36,879 nt of DNA from positions 1 to 36,879 of the forward strand of contig JAPOJR010000014.1 of the NCBI GenBank assembly GCA_029978325.1, written 5' to 3'. The position numbers and the translations under genes are program-made. The notes under the pieces were generated by a model. The model worked only from the letters and a program-made list of their open reading frames with translations. It did no database searches and had not been told where the DNA came from. Shown piece by piece: positions 26,130-34,980 of the stretch. This DNA is from Alphaproteobacteria bacterium. Its GTDB lineage: Bacteria; Pseudomonadota; Alphaproteobacteria; Bin95. Position 1 is the first letter of the stretch. Every line of letters starts with the position of its first letter.

Positions 26130-27086
26130 ATGGCACTTGCGCGCGTGGTGGTATTTGGCGGCTCTGGATTTATCGGCCGCTATGTGGTCAAGCGGTTGGC
26201 GGCGGCTGGGCATCCGGTTCGGGTCGCCTGCCGGGACGTCGAGCGCGCCAAGTTCCTGAAGCCGATGGGCGCCGTCGGGCAGGTCTCCACCGTGCTGACC
26301 AATGTGCGCTATCCCGAAACGGTTGCGGCGGCATGCGAGGGTATGGACTGGGTGGTGAACCTGGTGGGTGTGCTCTACGAGGCCGGCGCGCAGACGTTCG
26401 ACGCGGTTCAGGCCGAAGGTGCTGATTGCATTGCTAAGGCAGCGGCCGCTGCTGGTGCGTCGAAACTGGTGCACCTTTCTGCCATCGGGGCCGACGCGGA
26501 TGGCGATTCGCTCTATGCGCAAAGTAAGGCGCATGGTGAAGCAGCGGTTCGACACGCCTTCCCAAGCGCCACAGTGATCCGGCCCAGCGTCGTGTTCGGG
26601 CCGGAAGACGACTTTTTCAACCGCTTTGCCGAATTGTCCCGCCTCTCTCCGGCGCTGCCGTTGATCGATGGCGGCCACACCCGCATGCAGCCGGTCTATG
26701 TCGGCGACGTAGCCGATGCGATCTGCAAGGCGCTGGATGATGCCGGTTGCGCTGGCCAGACCTATGAATTGGGCGGGCCGCGGGTGATGACCATGAAGGA
26801 AATCATGGCCTATACCTTGGCCGAATCCGGCATGAAGCGCCTGTTGCTGCCGCTGCCGTCGGCGATTGCGGCGATCAAGGCGCGTTTCCTGGAACTGCTG
26901 CCGAAGCCGCCGTTGACCCGTGATCAGCTCAAGCTGCTGGCGCGGGATAATATAGTGGCCGATGGCGCCAAGGGTTTGGCCGATCTGGGAATCACGCCGA
27001 CCCCGGTCGAAGCGGTCGTACCGCGGTATTTGGGCCGTTTCCGGGGCTTGCAACCGGGGGCTTCACGCGCAAACGCAGACGCCTGA
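26130..27086 (+). CDS. NDUFA9-like NAD(P)-binding protein (complex I 39-kDa subunit family)
   Basis: This is an atypical SDR related to mitochondrial complex I subunit NDUFA9, which is common in alphaproteobacteria. The start reads MALARVVVFGGSGFIGRYVVKRL (Rossmann glycine motif). VNLVGVLYEAGAQTFDAVQAEG, LVHLSAIGADADGDSLYAQSKAHGE, RPSVVFGPEDDFFNRFAELSRLSPALPLIDGG and QPVYVGDVADAICKAL are the family blocks. The length is 318 residues. ATG 26130 has GAGG nine bases upstream, which I prefer over ATG 26115. The last 95 bases overlap, on the opposite strand, the 3' end of a metal-permease gene. Whether it joins complex I here is not shown by sequence. Confidence 0.86.
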   Translation: MALARVVVFGGSGFIGRYVVKRLAAAGHPVRVACRDVERAKFLKPMGAVGQVSTVLTNVRYPETVAAACEGMDWVVNLVGVLYEAGAQTFDAVQAEGADCIAKAAAAAGASKLVHLSAIGADADGDSLYAQSKAHGEAAVRHAFPSATVIRPSVVFGPEDDFFNRFAELSRLSPALPLIDGGHTRMQPVYVGDVADAICKALDDAGCAGQTYELGGPRVMTMKEIMAYTLAESGMKRLLLPLPSAIAAIKARFLELLPKPPLTRDQLKLLARDNIVADGAKGLADLGITPTPVEAVVPRYLGRFRGLQPGASRANADA

Positions 27087-27942
27087 CGATCACCGCCAAC
27101 GCGACCGCAAGGCCGCCGACTGCTGCGATGGTGCCGCTACCGCTGGTCTCCAGCTGGGCGGCGCTGTTGTAGCCGATAACGGCGATGATCGTGGCGAACA
27201 GAACGCTGAATCCGATATGTGCGCCCAACCGGTCGGTGCAGAGCCGGGCGATAGCGGCTGGGCAGGTCAGCAGCGCAATCACCAGAATCGAGCCGACCGC
27301 CTCAAATGCGGCGACGGCGGCCAGCGTCGTTGCGGCGGTCAGTGCAAAGTCAATCAGGCGGGGACGGAACCCTTGCAGGGTCGCATAGTCCGGGTCGAAG
27401 CTGGCAAGCCGCAACTCCTTGTAGGCCAACACCAGCAGCACGGCCAGCGCCAGCGCTACCGGAACCAGCATTAGCAAGGGCCGGGGCGCCGTCAGCCATA
27501 TCGAAGGCGCAGCCAGATCGCTCCAGGCGCGGGGCTCCAGCCACAGCGCCGCTTCCAGGTGGCCATAGAGCGCGTGGTTTAAGTCCAGGTCGACCTTTCG
27601 CGCCGCCTCGGTCTCCAGCAGCACGACGCCCAGTGCGAACAACACGGTAAAAACCAGGCCCATGGCGGCGCTCGCCTCCAGCTTGGCGGCACGTCGCACC
27701 AGGGCAATCAGGCCGGCGCCAACCAGCCCGGCGGCCAGCGCGCCCAGCAGCATGGGCCCGCTGGCAATGCGTCCCGTCGCAAGGAATGCGACCACAATGC
27801 CGGGCAGGACCATATGACTCAGCGCGTCGCCCAGCAGTGCTTGGCCCCGCAACACCAGCAGCGAACCGGGCAGAGCGCAGGCGACGCTGGCGGCTATGGC
27901 GATCAGCAGAGCCGGCAGGTCTATGGCCAGGAACGGGTTCAT
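26992..27942 (-). CDS. Metal (Mn/Zn) ABC transporter permease, second subunit
   Basis: This ABC-3 family inner-membrane permease has about eight or nine membrane segments. It shows VLRGQALLGDALSHMVLPGIVVAFL near the N-terminus and the later AAFEAVGSILVIALLTCPAAIARL coupling region typical of ZnuB/SitD/MntD. From ATG 27942 it has 316 residues; the frame is open far upstream, but that part is the other permease's region. The start overlaps the first permease's stop as ATGA. The final 25 or so residues after VIVRRLRLR have no membrane character and are read antisense through the end of the NDUFA9-like gene. Confidence 0.9.
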   Translation of the reverse strand: MNPFLAIDLPALLIAIAASVACALPGSLLVLRGQALLGDALSHMVLPGIVVAFLATGRIASGPMLLGALAAGLVGAGLIALVRRAAKLEASAAMGLVFTVLFALGVVLLETEAARKVDLDLNHALYGHLEAALWLEPRAWSDLAAPSIWLTAPRPLLMLVPVALALAVLLVLAYKELRLASFDPDYATLQGFRPRLIDFALTAATTLAAVAAFEAVGSILVIALLTCPAAIARLCTDRLGAHIGFSVLFATIIAVIGYNSAAQLETSGSGTIAAVGGLAVALAVIVRRLRLRVKPPVASPGNGPNTAVRPLRPGSA

Positions 27943-28832
27943 ACGGGTGGTTCCAGCGCCGTCGGTGCGCGCCTGGGCCGGGATAGCGGGGCGATGGGCA
28001 AGCTGACGGCGAACAGCGCCGCGGCGGCCAATACGATCGTGGCGCCGGTCGGCAAATGGTGGATGCCGGCGGACGCGGCGGCTCCCAAATAGGCGGAAAC
28101 GCCGCCGAATGCTGCGGCCAGCAGCGCCATGCGGCCCAATTTCTGCGTCCACAGGCGGGCTGTCACTGCGGGAATGATCAGCATGGCTACGATCAAGACC
28201 AGGCCGACGCTGGTCAGGCCGACGACAACCGTCGCCAGCAACAACCCGTTCGCCAACAGGTCCAGCCGCTGTACCGGCCAGCCGGCCGCGGCGGCGAATT
28301 CGGGATCGAAGGCAATCAGGCGCAACTCTTTGAACAACAGCGCTATGACGACTACCAGCACGGCAGCAACACCGGCGATCAGATAGGCATCGGCCAGACG
28401 CATACCGGCGGTTTGCCCGACCAGGAATTGGTCAAGTCCGGCCTGACCGGCAACCGGTAGCGTCTGAACATAGGACAGCCCCACGACGCCGAGCCCGAAC
28501 GCGCCGCTGAGCACCACGGCAATCGCCGTCGGGCCGGACAGGCGGGAATTGGCCTGCAACGCCTGCACGGCCAGCACGCCCAAGGCAGCGGCCGCTCCGG
28601 CTCCGGCCAGCAGCACCGGCAGAGACCGACCTTCCCCCGTCAGCCAAAGGTTGACAAGGAAGGCCAGAACAATCCCGGGCAGGGTCGCATGGCTGGCTGC
28701 GTCGGCCAGCAACGCGCGCCGCCGCAACAGCATGAACACGCCGACCGGTCCGGCAGCGACGCCAAGCAATGTCGCGCCAATCATGGCGACGGCGGCGTTA
28801 TAGCCGGCGGACAGGAGAAGCGCGTCCAGCAT
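27939..28832 (-). CDS. Metal (Mn/Zn) ABC transporter permease, first subunit
   Basis: This is an ABC-3 family permease of 297 residues from ATG 28832. The N-terminal block GPVGVFMLLRRRALLADAASHATLPGIVLAFL and the late GLVLIVAMLIIPAVTARLW are the family signatures. The frame is open to a TTG at 28856, but the ATG is better placed. Two related but distinct permease genes in tandem are typical of Sit/Mnt/Tro-type importers, in contrast to ZnuB, which is usually a homodimer. Between this start and the ATPase stop lie 63 bases that include the 12-base palindrome AGCAGGCCTGCT (28874-28885). Confidence 0.9.
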   Translation of the reverse strand: MLDALLLSAGYNAAVAMIGATLLGVAAGPVGVFMLLRRRALLADAASHATLPGIVLAFLVNLWLTGEGRSLPVLLAGAGAAAALGVLAVQALQANSRLSGPTAIAVVLSGAFGLGVVGLSYVQTLPVAGQAGLDQFLVGQTAGMRLADAYLIAGVAAVLVVVIALLFKELRLIAFDPEFAAAAGWPVQRLDLLANGLLLATVVVGLTSVGLVLIVAMLIIPAVTARLWTQKLGRMALLAAAFGGVSAYLGAAASAGIHHLPTGATIVLAAAALFAVSLPIAPLSRPRRAPTALEPPV

Positions 28833-28895
28833 CAGACCTATTGGCTCCCGACGCAAAGAGGCATGGCAGGTTCAGCAGGCCTGCTCATAAGGTTT

Positions 28896-29681
28896 CTATA
28901 CTGCCAGTGCCGCCAATTGACTGGGTGCGAGGCGGCCGCCGTAGGCTTCTTGCAGGGTTTCGGCGGTGAAGACCTCGGCCATCGGGCCGCTCGCCACGGC
29001 GCGGGTCGCCAGGATCAGGGCATGGTCGAAATAATCCGGGGCGGTTTGCAGATCGTGGTGGACGACCAGTACGGTCTTGCCCGCGGCCTGCAAGCCGAGC
29101 AGGGCCGAGATCAAGACCTGTTCGCTGGCGGCGTCCACACCGGCGAACGGTTCGTCCATCAGATAGAGGTCAGCGTCCTGCGCCAGGGCTCGCGCCAGGA
29201 ACACCCGTTGCTGCTGGCCGCCGGACAACTGGCCGATGGGCCGGTCGGCGAAATCGGCCATGCCGACACGCTCCAGGCAGGCGCGCGCCGCCTCTTTGGT
29301 CCGCCGGTTGACCGGACGGAACCAGCCCAGCTTGCGGTACAGGCCCATGGCAACCACATCCAACGCGCTGGCGGGAAAGTCCCAGTCAACGCTGGCCCGT
29401 TGCGGTACATATCCGACGCGGGCCCGGCTCTTGCCTGGTGCCTCGCCCAACAGGGTGGCCCAGCCGCTGGCCCAGGGCACCAGGCCCAGCGCCGCCTTGA
29501 TGAACGAGCTTTTGCCTGCGCCGTTCGGGCCGATGACGCCGACCAGCGCCCCTGCCGGCGCCGCAAAGTCTACGTTCCAGAGCGCAGGCTTGCCGTTATA
29601 GACGACGGATAGGCCGTGGGCGACCAGCGGGCCTTGCGCCGGTATCGGAGCGCGGTTGACCAGGTGGATTTGCGGGCTCAT
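28896..29681 (-). CDS. Metal (Mn/Zn) ABC transporter ATP-binding protein
   Basis: This is the cytoplasmic ATPase of the importer, 261 residues from ATG 29681. Walker A is GPNGAGKS (51-58), the Q-loop is in GYVPQRASVDWDFP, the signature is LSGGQQQR (152-159), Walker B is LYLMDEPFAG with D176-E177, and the H-loop is H209. The VPQRxxxDWDFP stretch is typical of the MntB/SitB/TroB/ZnuC group. The frame is open to 29864 inside the binding-protein gene, and I reject that extension. It begins four bases after the binding-protein stop. Confidence 0.92.
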   Translation of the reverse strand: MSPQIHLVNRAPIPAQGPLVAHGLSVVYNGKPALWNVDFAAPAGALVGVIGPNGAGKSSFIKAALGLVPWASGWATLLGEAPGKSRARVGYVPQRASVDWDFPASALDVVAMGLYRKLGWFRPVNRRTKEAARACLERVGMADFADRPIGQLSGGQQQRVFLARALAQDADLYLMDEPFAGVDAASEQVLISALLGLQAAGKTVLVVHHDLQTAPDYFDHALILATRAVASGPMAEVFTAETLQEAYGGRLAPSQLAALAV

Positions 29682-29685
29682 GCGC

Positions 29686-30627
29686 TTAGTTCCTTGCCAG
29701 TTCCGGCGAGAAGCCGTCGGCTCGACCGCCGAGGGCGCGTGCGATTGTCGTTGCGTTGTGGTCCAGCATCCCGACATAGGTGCCGCGATAGCTGCCGGGC
29801 GCGCCCATGGCGTCGGAAAACAGCGTGCCGCCAATCCGCACGGTCTGGCCTGCTGCCGCCGCACCCTCGATCAAGGCCTTGACCAGGCGATCCGAAACGG
29901 ACGTCTCAACGAACACGGCCGGAAGCTGGCGCGCAACCAGGATTGCAACCATTTGTTGAATTCGGGCGAGGCCGGCTTCGCTTTCGGTGGAAATACCCTG
30001 AACGCCTTGGAGTTCCAATTGATAGCGCCGGCCGAAATAGGCAAACGCGTCATGCGCCGTCACCAGCACCCGACGCTCTGCGGGGATCGAAGCGATTGCC
30101 GCCGCGATATACCGGTCCAGCGCGTCCAGCCGGTTCATATAGCCGTGCATCCGCGCGGTCATCGGCGCGGCGCAACCCGGGGCCAGCGCCGCAACTTTGG
30201 CGACGCCGAACGTCAAGGCATCGCGCCACATTTGCGGGTCCATCCAGACGTGCGGATCGGCGTGATGGTCGCTCCAGGGCAGCAGGCGTGTCCGATCGAG
30301 AGCTTCGGTCAGATAAGCTACCTTCTTTTGTGCGGCCAGAGCATCGAGCGCGCGGCGCAGGCCGGCCTCCAGGTTTTGCCCGTTGGCCAGCACCAGGTCG
30401 GCGGCCAGCAGCCGTTTCATATCGGCGCGGGTGGGTTGGTAGAGGTGCGGGTCGACCCCCTCTCCCAGCAGCGATTCAACGTGTGCGCAGGCCCCGGCGA
30501 TCTCGCCCAAGGGCTGGCCGATTTGGGCGATGGTGGTGACGACCGTCGGCGCAGCCTGGGCGCGCACTGGCAAAGCACTGAAAAGCGCCAGAGAAATCGC
30601 CAGCCCAATCGCACGGCCCAGCCGCAT
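29686..30627 (-). CDS. Metal (Mn/Zn) ABC transporter substrate-binding protein
   Basis: This is a periplasmic cluster A-I metal-binding protein of 313 residues with a signal peptide ending near VRAQA. Expected metal ligands are H61 (DPHLYQPT), H126 (DPHVWMDP), H192 (VTAHDAF) and D289 (GMLDHN). The spacing 61-126-192 matches TroA-type proteins, and His rather than Glu at the third site differs from PsaA-type manganese proteins. Only a short histidine cluster (SDHHADPH) is present, not the long His loop of ZnuA. It is the first gene of the four-gene importer operon. With mntR divergent next to it, manganese is the best guess, and zinc is possible. Confidence 0.92.
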   Translation of the reverse strand: MRLGRAIGLAISLALFSALPVRAQAAPTVVTTIAQIGQPLGEIAGACAHVESLLGEGVDPHLYQPTRADMKRLLAADLVLANGQNLEAGLRRALDALAAQKKVAYLTEALDRTRLLPWSDHHADPHVWMDPQMWRDALTFGVAKVAALAPGCAAPMTARMHGYMNRLDALDRYIAAAIASIPAERRVLVTAHDAFAYFGRRYQLELQGVQGISTESEAGLARIQQMVAILVARQLPAVFVETSVSDRLVKALIEGAAAAGQTVRIGGTLFSDAMGAPGSYRGTYVGMLDHNATTIARALGGRADGFSPELARN

Positions 30628-30662
30628 TTGCTACCCTCGCCAAGGTTTGTCGCGCCAGCCAT

Positions 30663-30689
30663 ATTATATAGCGTTGCGCACATTGTCTA
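30663..30689 (-). promoter_or_regulatory. Alternative promoter for the metal importer operon
   Basis: On the minus strand TAGACA (30689-30684) and a perfect TATAAT (30668-30663) are separated by 15 bases, shorter than ideal. It lies 36 bases before the binding-protein ATG. The promoter at 30703-30730 has better spacing, and either or both could be used. Confidence 0.35.
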
Positions 30690-30700
30690 ACCAGCGATGA

Positions 30701-30724
30701 CAAATTTAGCCTCGGCTACATTTG
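30701..30724. promoter_or_regulatory. Candidate MntR operator (MntR box)
   Basis: An inverted repeat with arms CAAATTTAGCC and GGCTACATTTG (one mismatch, 2-base centre) lies between the importer operon and mntR. The core TAGC-N4-GCTA has the same sequence and spacing as the known E. coli MntR box. It covers the spacer and -10 of the minus-strand promoter at 30703-30730, a position that would let Mn-bound MntR block transcription. Binding is inferred. Confidence 0.65.
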
Positions 30725-30730
30725 AGTCAA
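30703..30730 (-). promoter_or_regulatory. Likely promoter of the metal importer operon
   Basis: On the minus strand TTGACT (30730-30725) and TAAATT (30708-30703) are separated by 16 bases. The -35 is strong and the -10 moderate. The MntR-like palindrome lies across the spacer and -10, as expected for a manganese-repressed promoter. Confidence 0.45.
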
Positions 30731-30749
30731 GTGTGAAGCTGACATTCGC

Positions 30750-30762
30750 GACAAGTCTTGTC
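30750..30762. promoter_or_regulatory. Second palindrome in the mntR upstream region
   Basis: GACAAG and CTTGTC form a perfect 6-1-6 inverted repeat 65 bases before the mntR ATG. It does not match the MntR core, and palindromes of this size occur by chance, so a regulatory role is only possible. Confidence 0.2.
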
Positions 30763-30827
30763 ATCCGCTGCAGAACGCGGCAAACCTGAATATTCCCATT
30801 CGTCTGAGAAACCGTTGCCTCGCCCGT

Positions 30828-31271
30828 ATGACGCAGTCCCGCCGCCTTCGCGATGCCGGCCGCCAGGCCGCAAGCTTCGACAGAATCCGTCAGGCTCACC
30901 AGACGGAAATGGCGGAGGACTATGTCGAGCTGATCAGCGACCTGATCGCCGTGAACGGCGAAGCGCGGGCCGTCGATCTGGCTGAGCGCTTTGGCGTCAG
31001 CCATGCAACGGTCAACAAAACGCTGGCCCGTCTGCAACGCGACGGGCTGGTTGTGACCCGTCCCTATCGCAGTATCTTTCTGACTGAGGATGGCGAGTCG
31101 ATGGCGGTTGAATCACGCCGCAGGCATCGGATCGTGTTGGAGTTTCTGCGCGTCATCGGCGTCAGCGCCGGCACGGCGGAAAGCGATGCGGAGGGGATGG
31201 AGCACCACGTCTCCGACGAGACGCTGGCAGTGTTCGAAGAAATTACAAGCAAGGGGCTGGGCAAGAGTTGA
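30828..31271 (+). CDS. mntR: Manganese-dependent transcriptional regulator MntR (DtxR family)
   Basis: MntR is a DtxR-family repressor that binds DNA when loaded with Mn(II). The 147-residue protein has the winged helix (EARAVDLAERFGVSHATVNKTLARLQRDGLV, then RPYRSIFLTEDG) and the dimer/metal domain ending DAEGMEHHVSDETL, very close to E. coli MntR. The six residues expected for manganese binding, D31, E34, H100, E122, E125 and H126, keep exactly the spacing known from B. subtilis MntR. No SH3 domain follows. No clear ribosome binding site precedes the ATG. It is divergent from the metal importer, and its TGA overlaps the TTG start of the MFS gene. Confidence 0.95.
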   Translation: MTQSRRLRDAGRQAASFDRIRQAHQTEMAEDYVELISDLIAVNGEARAVDLAERFGVSHATVNKTLARLQRDGLVVTRPYRSIFLTEDGESMAVESRRRHRIVLEFLRVIGVSAGTAESDAEGMEHHVSDETLAVFEEITSKGLGKS

Positions 31272-32470
31272 ACTCGCTGCTGCTCACGGGCTTGATCGCC
31301 ATGCTGATCCAGCAGGCGTTTGCGACTGTCGCCAAGATGTCTTTGCCGGTTCTGGGGCCGTTGGTGGCGGATGATCTGCACCTCGATCCTGCCTATATCG
31401 GTGTGTTCATCAGCCTGACCGCGGCCTTCGGCCTCTATGCGACGCTATCCTGCGGCAACTTCATCCGCCGCTATGGCGCCATGCGCATGAGCCAGCTGAC
31501 GCTGGGTGTTGTCGGCCTTGGCCTGGTTGCTATGGCCAGCGGCCTGCTGCCGATGTTCGTCCTGGCTGCGATCCTGATAGGCCTCGGCGCGACGGTGGCG
31601 ACGCCTGCTTCCAGCCATATCCTGGCGCGGCATTCGCCGATCCGGATAGCGCCAATAGTGTTTTCGATCAAACAGACTGGCGTGCCGGTCGGCGTTATGT
31701 TGACCGGCCTGACCTTACCACCGATTGCCGTGGCTTATGGCTGGCAGGTGGCATCCATTGTTGCGGCGGCCGGTTGTGTTCTGTTGGCGCTGTTGCTGCA
31801 GCCAATCCGCGCGCGTTTCGATGCCGACAGAGAGCCGAAGCAGGAACTGCACTGGAACGACGCATTCGGCACGCTAAAGATGGTGCTGGCTGATCCGCTG
31901 ACCCGCCCGTTGGCGGCGGCGGGCTTTGCCTTTATCGGACTTCAGGCGGTGTTTACGACCTTCACTGTCACTTATCTGGTGGAGGTTGTCGGTCAGTCGG
32001 TGGAGACCGCGGGCAGTGTCTTCGGCCTGGCGATGACGATTGCCATCCCGGCGCGCATCATCTGGGGCTGGGTGGCGAGCGGCCTGGTGCCGGCTAAGAT
32101 GTTGCTGGCTGGCTTCGGCGTCTCCATGTTCGTCGCTGTCGCCTGCATGGGCCTGATGACGAGTGCCTGGCCAATGGTGGCAATAGCAGCGGTGGTCGTT
32201 GCCTGTTCTGCCACTGCTGTCAGCTGGCATGGCGTGCTGCTGGCGGAGACCGCGCGCCTGGCGCCCGAAGGGCAGGTCGGCAGCATGACTGGCGGCGTTC
32301 TGGCCTTTGGCAATATCGGCCAGATCATCTGCCCTAGCGCCTTCAGCCTGCTGGTGGTCCTAAGCGACAGTTATGTTGTTGCTTTCACGCTCTGCGGCGT
32401 GCCTGCGGCGGTAGCCGGGGTCTGGCTGTTGTTTGGTTCCCGACCGAAACGGGCGTCGGCTACTTCTTGA
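31268..32470 (+). CDS. MFS transporter coupled to mntR
   Basis: This 400-residue major facilitator has about 12 membrane segments. The loop [16 protein letters not shown] between segments 2 and 3 corresponds to MFS motif A, and [17 protein letters not shown] is a conserved transmembrane stretch. The start appears to be TTG 31268, overlapping the mntR stop as TTGA, which points to translational coupling; a later in-frame ATG would remove the first membrane segment. The substrate is unknown. Linkage to mntR suggests a part in metal homeostasis, perhaps export, but no known manganese exporter motif was seen. The last 11 bases overlap the opposing ABC-2 permease gene. Confidence 0.84.
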   Translation: MNSLLLTGLIAMLIQQAFATVAKMSLPVLGPLVADDLHLDPAYIGVFISLTAAFGLYATLSCGNFIRRYGAMRMSQLTLGVVGLGLVAMASGLLPMFVLAAILIGLGATVATPASSHILARHSPIRIAPIVFSIKQTGVPVGVMLTGLTLPPIAVAYGWQVASIVAAAGCVLLALLLQPIRARFDADREPKQELHWNDAFGTLKMVLADPLTRPLAAAGFAFIGLQAVFTTFTVTYLVEVVGQSVETAGSVFGLAMTIAIPARIIWGWVASGLVPAKMLLAGFGVSMFVAVACMGLMTSAWPMVAIAAVVVACSATAVSWHGVLLAETARLAPEGQVGSMTGGVLAFGNIGQIICPSAFSLLVVLSDSYVVAFTLCGVPAAVAGVWLLFGSRPKRASATS

Positions 32471-33221
32471 TCCTGTAGCCCGTCTTGAAAATCCACCATG
32501 TCGCCAGCAGGCATAGCCCCAGGAATAGCGCGATCGCGCCCAGGCTGATCCAGACGTTCACGTCAGCTATACCGTAAAAGCTCCAGCGGAAGCCGCTGAT
32601 CAAATACAGCACCGGGTTGAACAGCGAGACCGTCTGCCAGAACTCCGGCAGCATATCGATGGAATAGAAACTGCCGCCGAGGAACACCATCGGCGTCACC
32701 ACCAGCAGCGGAATGACCTGCAGCTTCTCGAAATTGTCGGCCCAGATGCCGATCAGGAAGCCGAACAGGCTGAACGTCACCGCTGTCAGCACCAGAAACA
32801 GCAGCATCACCACCGGATATTCGATGCGCAGCGGCACGAAGCACCAGGCGGTCAGCAGGATGATCGCACCCAATATCAATGACTTGGTCGCCGCCGCGCC
32901 GACGTAGCCGATGACGATTTCGTAGAATGAGACCGGCGCGGACAACATCTCAAAGATGGTGCCAATGAATTTTGGAAAGTAGATGGCAAAGCTGGCGTTG
33001 GAGAGGCTCTGCATCATCAGGGTCAGCATCAACAGGCCCGGCACGATGAAGGCGCCATAGGGTACACCGTCGATTTCCTGAATGCGGCTGCCGATTGCGC
33101 TGCCGAAGACCACGAAATACAGCGAGGTCGAGACCACCGGCGAGACAACGCTTTGCAGCACCGTCCGCTTGGTCCGGGCCATCTCATAGCGATAGATGGC
33201 AAGGATGCCCTGCAGGTTCAT
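32460..33221 (-). CDS. ABC-2 type transporter permease (YadH-like)
   Basis: This is a 253-residue inner-membrane permease with six predicted membrane segments and the ABC-2 signature region [44 protein letters not shown]. The N-terminus [31 protein letters not shown] is typical of YadH/NodJ-like exporters. Its ATG overlaps the ATPase gene stop as ATGA, so the two form one exporter. The cargo is not known. Its 3' end converges with the MFS gene. Confidence 0.9.
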   Translation of the reverse strand: MNLQGILAIYRYEMARTKRTVLQSVVSPVVSTSLYFVVFGSAIGSRIQEIDGVPYGAFIVPGLLMLTLMMQSLSNASFAIYFPKFIGTIFEMLSAPVSFYEIVIGYVGAAATKSLILGAIILLTAWCFVPLRIEYPVVMLLFLVLTAVTFSLFGFLIGIWADNFEKLQVIPLLVVTPMVFLGGSFYSIDMLPEFWQTVSLFNPVLYLISGFRWSFYGIADVNVWISLGAIALFLGLCLLATWWIFKTGYRIKK

Positions 33222-34153
33222 GAGACGTCACCTGCATGCACCAGCGACACAAAAATTTCCTCCAGCGAGCTTTGCTTTGTGGTCAGGTCGCGGAAGCGGA
33301 TGCCCTCGTCGCGCAGGTCGGAGAGCAGGCTGGTGATGCCTGTGCGCTCCGCTTGAGTGTCGTAGGTGTAGACCAACTGCCGGCCCTCGTTCGCCAATTC
33401 CAGGCCCAAAGCGGTGAAGCGGTTGGGGATAGCCGCCAATGGCTCGGTCAGGTCGAGGACCATGCGCTTCTGGCCCATTTTCTGCATCAACGCCGCTTTT
33501 TCCTCGACCAGGATCAGATCGCCATGGTTGATGACGCCGACGCGGTCAGCCATGGCCTCGGCCTCCTCGATATAGTGGGTGGTCAGGATGATGGTGACGC
33601 CGTCACGGCGCAATTCCTCGACCAGCGCCCACATATCCTTGCGCAATTCGACGTCGACGCCCGCGGTCGGCTCGTCCAGGAACAGGACGCGCGGCTCATG
33701 GCTCAGCGCCTTGGCGATCATCAGGCGACGCTTCATGCCGCCCGACAGCGCCATGATCATGCCGTTGCGCTTGTCCCATAACGAAAGCTGCTTCAGGGTT
33801 TTTTCGATGTGCGCCGGGTTTGGCTTGCGGCCGAACAGTCCGCGCGAATAGCGACAGGTGGCGAGCGGCGTCTCGAACGAGTCGGTCGCCAGTTCCTGGG
33901 GCACCAACCCGATCATGGCGCGGGTCTTGCGGTAGTCGCGGACGATATCGTAGCCGCCGACCAGCACCCGTCCCGCCGATGCGGTGACGATGCCGCAGAT
34001 AATCGAGATCAGCGTGGTCTTGCCGGCGCCGTTCGGCCCGAGCAGCGCGAAAATCTCGCCCTCGCGGATATCCAGATCGATGCCCTTCAGCGCCTGAAAA
34101 CCGGAGGCATAGGTCTTGGTCAGGCCTTGGATGGAGATGATGGGGTCTGTCAC
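33218..34153 (-). CDS. ABC transporter ATP-binding protein (YadG-like)
   Basis: This ATPase subunit of an ABC-2 exporter has 311 residues from GTG 34153. Walker A is [10 protein letters not shown] (37-46). The signature is [19 protein letters not shown], a variant LSGG common in this subfamily. Walker B is [11 protein letters not shown], and the H-loop is [11 protein letters not shown]. The C-terminal ending [15 protein letters not shown] is typical of YadG/CcmA-like ATPases. The GTG has AAAGG six bases upstream; the frame is open to 34267 without homology. It forms an operon with the permease. Confidence 0.92.
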   Translation of the reverse strand: MTDPIISIQGLTKTYASGFQALKGIDLDIREGEIFALLGPNGAGKTTLISIICGIVTASAGRVLVGGYDIVRDYRKTRAMIGLVPQELATDSFETPLATCRYSRGLFGRKPNPAHIEKTLKQLSLWDKRNGMIMALSGGMKRRLMIAKALSHEPRVLFLDEPTAGVDVELRKDMWALVEELRRDGVTIILTTHYIEEAEAMADRVGVINHGDLILVEEKAALMQKMGQKRMVLDLTEPLAAIPNRFTALGLELANEGRQLVYTYDTQAERTGITSLLSDLRDEGIRFRDLTTKQSSLEEIFVSLVHAGDVS

Positions 34154-34299
34154 AAATGGCCTTTGCAGTCGCCGGGCAGTCAGGACGCTACACATCGGCG
34201 GTTTGCAGCGGGCAATCAACCCCAAAGCGGCGGCGGCCTTGGCATGGGGCTGCGGCGGTGCGAACATCCGGCCAAGATCAACTGAGCGAGGCAGACCCG

Positions 34300-34980
34300 A
34301 TGCCCCTGAAACTCTATTCCAACTTCGTCAATTCCGCCGGCGAGCGGGTGCGCATCGCGCTGGCGCTGAAGAATGTGCCGTACGAGTATATTTCGGTGCG
34401 TGCGCTTGGGATGGAAGCCTACCGCCGGATCAACCCGCAGGGCCTGATGCCTGCGCTGGACGTCGATGGCCGGGTTTTCGCGCAGGCCACCGCTATCCTT
34501 GAATACCTGGAAGAGACCTATCCCGAGCGACCCCTGTTGCCGAAAGACCCGGTGTTGCGCGGCCAGGCGCGGGCGTTCGGCCAGCACATCACCAGCGAGA
34601 TGCACGCCATTGATGTCATCCGCATCCGCCGGTTCCTGTATCAGCACCTGAAGGTCGATCTGGACGGCATCGACCGCTGGCAGCGGCATTGGTTCGATGT
34701 CGGCTTCAACACGCTGGAGCAACACCTGCGCGAGCGCGAACAGGCCTGGCCCTTCTGTTATGGCGATGAGCCGGGTTGGGCCGACCTGCATCTGGTGCCG
34801 CAGGTGCGCAAGGGCATCAGCCGCTTCAACGTGGATATGACGCCGTTTCCCCTGATTGCCGGTATTTTCGACCGCTGCAAGGTTATGCCGGCCTTCATTG
34901 CCGCGTCGCCGCCGCAACAGCCGGACTACCAGGGCACCTGGACCGAACCCTCGATCGAGCAGGGCGATGGGCTGGTCTAA
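34300..34980 (+). CDS. Glutathione S-transferase family protein, zeta-like
   Basis: This 226-residue GST has [25 protein letters not shown], where the Ser/Arg arrangement resembles zeta-class Sxxx[22 protein letters not shown] and [19 protein letters not shown] follow. The C-terminal part ([15 protein letters not shown]) resembles the maleylacetoacetate isomerase GDxxxxADxxLVPQ motif. Maleylacetoacetate isomerase activity is possible, but no homogentisate pathway genes are nearby. ATG 34300 has GAGG eight bases upstream. Its TAA stop lies inside the 68-bp hairpin repeat. Confidence 0.85.
   Translation: MPLKLYSNFVNSAGERVRIALALKNVPYEYISVRALGMEAYRRINPQGLMPALDVDGRVFAQATAILEYLEETYPERPLLPKDPVLRGQARAFGQHITSEMHAIDVIRIRRFLYQHLKVDLDGIDRWQRHWFDVGFNTLEQHLREREQAWPFCYGDEPGWADLHLVPQVRKGISRFNVDMTPFPLIAGIFDRCKVMPAFIAASPPQQPDYQGTWTEPSIEQGDGLV

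Noticed and set aside
28874..28885. 12-base palindrome AGCAGGCCTGCT between the importer ATPase and permease genes
   Set aside because: It has no loop for a stable RNA hairpin and no T-run, so I do not call a terminator or attenuator.
29656..30690. Plus-strand open frame of 344 codons
   Set aside because: It is antisense to the metal-binding protein, whose four metal ligands are intact.
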